The notes beneath the pieces were generated by a model. It searched no databases and was not told where the DNA came from. It saw only the letters and a list, made by a program, of their open reading frames with translations. This document shows positions 60,820-64,000 of a DNA stretch of 64,000 nucleotides, piece after piece. The stretch is taken from assembly GCA_910589415.1 (NCBI GenBank), contig OU342636.1, positions 45,833,735 through 45,897,734 on the forward strand. Reading direction: 5' to 3'. The stretch comes from Malachius bipustulatus. Its lineage: Eukaryota; Arthropoda; Insecta; Coleoptera; Melyridae. Numbering within the stretch: position 1 is the stretch's first letter; each line of letters opens with the position of its first letter. The translations under genes and the position numbers were made by a program.

Positions 60820-61253
60820 TAGGTACTTACAGCTCATCGATTATTTATTGGCGGAGAATTCTTGAAAATTGATAAGCAATAAAATTTTTATCGGTATACT
60901 CGTGATTCAAAAAAGTCCTATCTAAATGTATAGAGAACAGAAATAATTTAACACTTTTGCATGGATCTCCCTGAACATTCGATTTTTTGTTCGCTCTTAT
61001 CTTTGTGATTGTCTCGATAATGAGTGTTTATCATTTAAAACGTTCATCCAATTGCACCTGCCATAGGCGGCGTGGTTGATATTGAATACTCGATTGAATA
61101 TTATCAGGTGAAAATTAACAAGATTTTGTCCATAGTGAGAGTTATAAGCATAATTTTTTGCACGCCACTGCCTGAATCAATATTTTTGCTATCTGTCCAG
61201 ATTAATTCAGAGAATTCTCCGCCAATAAATAACCGATGAACTGTATGTACCTA
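60820..61253. mobile_element. MITE with ~40-bp TIRs (434 bp)
   Basis: The left end TAGGTACTTACAGCTCATCG, then ATTATTTATTGGCGGAGAAT and TC, pairs with the right end GAATTCTCCGCC, AATAAATAACCGATGAACTG and TATGTACCTA. Four or so mismatches are seen over ~40 bp. The 350-bp interior (CATTCGATTTTTTGTTCGC, CCATAGGCGGCGTGGTTG, TTTTTTGCACGCCACTGCC) shows no coding potential. No other copy in the window. Confidence 0.82.
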
Positions 61254-61704
61254 TATTTTCATTGATCATGATTTTAAAACTTATAATATTGTAGTTAGGT
61301 ACTGTGATTTATAAGTTTGGTGGGTGGGTAGGTGAATATAAAAAAAACCTATGACTCTTTAAAAATTTTTAAAAATACATGATAAAATTCTATAATATTA
61401 TGCACAAACCCTTTCTAAACTATTTATGTACCTATTGTTTTTATAAGTTACTTTTCTAAGCGCGCTATAAACCTAGACGAACAAATTTAGCTCCAAAATG
61501 AAATTAGATTTTTTTGGTCTAATATTTCAGATAATTTATACTTTTGATTACATACTCGTATTAAGTATTATTACTTCTGATTACAGATATTCATTGATTT
61601 TAATTGATTTTAGATGAAGAAAAAACATTTGTAAAAATTTTAATAAACTTTTCTTTTATAAGAAAATGTATAAATGATTTAATGATGGCATTTCAATAGC
61701 ACTA
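61254..61704. other. AT-rich intergenic DNA, nothing recognised
   Basis: No gene recognised. One GGTGGGTGGGTAGG tract lies at ~61320. Confidence 0.6.
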
Positions 61705-61929
61705 AATAATAATCGTGCTACTGTTAATTTCGAAGATATTCCTTGCCCTGAAAGTGAAGAAAAAAATAGCAATGCGACCGTAGTGCCACAGATGCCTTAG
61801 TTAGTGACCTTAATATTAGATTGCAATAACTGTTTTTAGCTTCTTACCCACCCAGCACCCCTATTTCGCTCCTTGATCCAGAAAAAATTGATGGAACTCA
61901 GGATACGTGGATGTAAATATTATTTACAA
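61705..61929 (+). repeat. Dispersed element R4, plus-oriented copy (possibly decayed coding)
   Basis: Matches the reverse complement of 63453-63657. Shared words: AATAATAATCGTGCTACT, GAAGAAAAAAATAGCAATGC, GACCGTAGTG, GACCTTAATATTAG, CTGTTTTTAGC, TTACCCACCCAGCACCCCTA, TTTCGCTCCT, AAAAAATTGATGGAACT and AGGATACGT(G/A)GATGTAAATA. A short open stretch (about 40 codons, including NFEDIPCPESEEKNSNATVV) reads like diluted coding sequence before a stop, and ISLLDPEKIDGTQDTWM is open in another frame. A transposase remnant is possible but no family was recognised. Confidence 0.7.
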
Positions 61930-62029
61930 AAGTTTTTTTTCGAAAAAAGAATATAATTAAAAATAATTATTATTATTAATATAAAATTTTTTTTGAATGT
62001 TATTAATTTTTGTTTCCTTGATTTTTATC

Positions 62030-62264
62030 TTATACCGAACGACATGAAAAAATCAATATGGCGGTAATAAGAAAAACAAAAGTAGGCTATGAAAACTCTG
62101 GAATTTAGTCGGCTTTGAAAATTTTTATAATGTGAAAGGGATAGCTTTTGACGACTAATGTAAGTCTACAAAAAATAATTAATTAATTTCCAATAATAAA
62201 AAAGATATGGCTAAAAAAAGAAATTTTGATTGTTCAGGTTTTTCAGGATATTTCAGCAACGACT
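62030..62264 (-). repeat. Dispersed element R3, minus-oriented copy
   Basis: Reverse complement of 59140-59370. It carries CGAACGACATGAAAAAATCA, ATATGGCGGTAATAAG, TTTAGTCGGCTTTGAAAATT, AATAAAAAAGATATGGCTAA and TTTTTCAGGATATTTC. The pair lies ~2.7 kb apart in opposite orientation. Confidence 0.72.
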
Positions 62265-62399
62265 GAAAATATTCAAAGAAATGTTGTAGACTAATTTGTA
62301 GAGGCACAGGGAAACACCGTATTTCTACAACTATTTTTATTCAACTCTAATCTCGTAACACTTCGTAATTGATTATTATTAGAATATATAAGAATACAT

Positions 62400-62640
62400 T
62401 GAGTAGCAGCCCGGAGCGTTTCCATTTCCTCACTGATCTTGTTCGCGTTGAACTCTGTCTGTCCTCGTTCGACGTCTCCCCACTGCTACTGCTTGCAGAC
62501 GGTCGGTGGTTCCCCGTCGAAACTCACCGTCAGACCACCGTACTGCCGGCGGCGGAAGCAGCCAAGGACAGCTACCGTAGAGGTGGTGCCGGCGGCGGAA
62601 GCAGCCAAGGACAGCTACCGTAGAGGTGGTCCCACAGAAA
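62400..62640 (+). promoter_or_regulatory. GC-rich island, possible promoter or 5' exon
   Basis: An abrupt rise in G+C in AT-rich DNA, with TTCGCGTTGAACTCTG, CGTTCGACGTCTCCCC, CAGACGGTCGGTGG, CCCCGTCGAAACTCACCGTC and GCCGGCGGCGG. Three overlapping frames (62369-62666, both strands) show low-complexity products and shift at the 43-bp duplication, so coding is unlikely. It sits between two segments that each resemble part of R3, as if inserted in it or absent from the other copy. No TATA box or known promoter element is clear. Confidence 0.3.
62545..62630 (+). repeat. 43-bp x 2 exact tandem duplication
   Basis: The unit beginning GCCGGCGGCGGAAGCAGCC and ending CCGTAGAGGTGGT occurs at 62545-62587 and 62588-62630 with no differences. 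43 is not a multiple of 3, so it would shift a reading frame. Identity suggests a recent slip or an assembly artefact. Confidence 0.95.
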
Positions 62641-62757
62641 AAATTCAGATTCTCATTAAGCATTAAATTGTGCAGCTTTTCTCTAATTTAACCGAGTCTG
62701 TATCTCTTGCCGTTTCCAAGATCCCCATGTAGTACTGCCACTTACAACTGGACACAT

Positions 62758-63384
62758 TATTGTATAGGTTTAGGTAGGTCCCATAATAGGTAACATGCTA
62801 ACATGCAATGATCAAAATATAGGTAAGTACTTTTAATGTCATGAATTTTATTTTGATCAGAGCATAATAACGTACGTTGATTGTTTAAATTTTTTGTTTT
62901 TACAATAATTTCATAACACGGAATAAGTACCTACCGCGGGCTGCTTGCTATATTGACATTTTTTGCCCTCTTAGACCAGCATGCCAGCTGGTTAGTTCTC
63001 CAGCAGACCAACAGTTTTGTGATACTAGTAAAAGAATACACATACTTTACCTACCACCTAGAAATTGAAGAGTGAACTGGAAGACTGGAACTGACTGATT
63101 CTTTTGTTTGCTACTTACTCGTTTGTTCCTAAATTATGATTTCTGAACATAAATCCCTATCTGGTCGGCAGTAAAATAAACGCAAGTAAAACCGTTGCTG
63201 AATAAAATCTTATGTCTTCACACCCGTCTCATTTTATGGTACTTAACCACTGAATCATCTTGTTTTATAATATATTAAAATCTTTTTGTGAAATACACAA
63301 TATGTAGTCCAGTCAGTAAAGTAAAAAATGTACCAAAATTTCATAAAAAATCAAAAAATCTTATTATATGAGATTTTTCTCCAA
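62758..63384. other. AT-rich intergenic DNA, nothing recognised
   Basis: No convincing ORF. CTACCGCGGGCTGCTTGC (~62931) and AGCATGCCAGCTGGTTAG (~62979) are GC-richer islets without known motifs. Confidence 0.55.
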
Positions 63385-63437
63385 TAAAATAAATATATAA
63401 ATAAATATCGTATGGCTGTGGTAAAGCCCAAGTGTTG
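63385..63437 (-). mobile_element. Extreme 3' end of the same RTE-like LINE, inverted
   Basis: On the minus strand this reads ACACTTGGGCTTTACCACAG, CCATACGATATTTATTTATA and a T/A tail. It duplicates 48508-48560 (ACACTTGGGCTTTACCACAG, CCATACAATATTTATTTATT). Only the last ~25 bp before the tail are retained, a severe 5' truncation typical of LINE insertion. Confidence 0.7.
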
Positions 63438-63452
63438 TTAGTGAATTAAATT

Positions 63453-63657
63453 GGGTAAATATTTACATCTACGTATCCTAAGTTCCATCAATTTTTTCGG
63501 GACCGAGGAGCGAAATAGGGGTGCTGGGTGGGTAAGAGCTAAAAACAGCCATTGCAAACTAATATTAAGGTCACAACTATGGCCTCTTTGACACTACGGT
63601 CGCATTGCTATTTTTTTCTTCATTTCATTTTTCTTCAATAGTAGCACGATTATTATT
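63453..63657 (-). repeat. Dispersed element R4, minus-oriented copy
   Basis: Reverse complement of 61705-61929. Main difference: about 25-30 bp of the plus copy (around GAAGATATTCCTTGCCC) are missing or replaced. It lies beside the inverted LINE tail at 63385-63437. Confidence 0.75.
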
Positions 63658-63930
63658 TTGAATTTAATTTATTTTGCATTTTCATTCCAAAAAGCGTAAC
63701 ATCAGCCCCTTTAATCTGGATACGATATGAGAAAGCTTATATCCGGCTTGACGTATTCATCACCTCTCTGGTCTGGTGCATGTTTATATGTGTTTATACG
63801 CCGGCTAACCAGGACCGGACTCCCTACTGCGATTTTTAGTGCCATTTTTTTTGCTAATCATGAATCTGCTAAGCAAATGAATACCTTCCTAGTGTTACTA
63901 TAGGTATAGATACGTCATCTACCCCTATAT
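63658..63930. other. Intergenic DNA, nothing recognised
   Basis: GC somewhat higher around CGCCGGCTAACCAGGACCGG (~63801). No ORF, RNA or repeat partner seen. Confidence 0.5.
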
Positions 63931-63982
63931 AGGGTGCACCATAAATCCTTCTCTACAGGGTGCACCATGTATCCTTCTCTAT
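63931..63982 (+). repeat. 26-bp x 2 tandem repeat near the window end
   Basis: AGGGTGCACCATAAATCC plus TTCTCTAC at 63931-63956, then AGGGTGCACCATGTATCC plus TTCTCTAT at 63957-63982. It may continue beyond the window. Confidence 0.9.
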
Positions 63983-64000
63983 ACATATTGCTATCTCCTA

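Noticed and set aside
62369..62666. Three overlapping GC-rich ORFs with Ala/Gly/Arg-rich products
   Set aside because: The 43-bp duplication shifts the frame so the same DNA gives different peptides; low-complexity translation.
47715..64000. tRNA, rRNA or snRNA genes in the flank
   Set aside because: No cloverleaf with A/B box spacing or familiar rRNA/snRNA words were found by eye. A tRNAscan or Infernal run would be decisive.

Overview
The window looks like insect (arthropod) nuclear DNA, not bacterial. It is AT-rich and has no long ORFs. It contains a very large tandem satellite, MITE-like inverted repeats, the 3' end of an RTE-like LINE, TAGGTAC-type words and TAA/ATT microsatellites. Hemiptera or Lepidoptera would fit, but the sequence alone does not settle the species.

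Region 1 (1-47714) is one uninterrupted head-to-tail satellite with a 311-bp monomer: about 153 full copies plus a 122-bp partial copy. It is open at the left edge of the window and ends abruptly at 47714. Monomers fall into two main haplotypes (A and B) that differ at five diagnostic sites, with hybrids between them. They are organised into nested higher-order repeats (HORs). A block at about 14.2-19.1 kb is repeated at 21.0-24.7 kb. A 7-mer (2177 bp) is tandemly duplicated at 25.5-29.85 kb. A 10-mer (3112 bp), partly re-duplicated as a 6-mer (1867 bp), gives a 16-mer period (4979 bp) over 30.5-41 kb and recurs at 45-47.7 kb. A 5-mer (1555 bp) pair lies at about 42-44.8 kb. All ORFs in this region are chance reading frames of a non-coding repeat; 311 is not a multiple of 3.

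Region 2 (47715-64000) is gene-poor flanking DNA crowded with mobile-element debris. It holds a 5'-truncated RTE-like 3' end (48385-48560) and the tail of a second copy in inverted orientation (63385-63437). It holds several short inverted-repeat elements (48740-48990, 49068-49195, 52058-52147, 60607-60743, 60820-61253) and a 1.3-kb long inverted repeat (57151-58466) with a multi-hairpin core. A modular ~646-bp repeat family lies at 51.0-51.6 and 54.5-56.2 kb, and two further dispersed families occur as inverted pairs. Two GC-richer islands (50250-50641 and 62400-62640) could be promoters or 5' exons. One short minus-strand ORF (53991-54257) has amino-acid composition more like a real exon than its surroundings. 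No conserved protein domain, tRNA, rRNA or CRISPR was recognised.

No set of genes working together can be shown here. The main biology is the satellite: a long, internally shuffled array next to a transposon-rich border.
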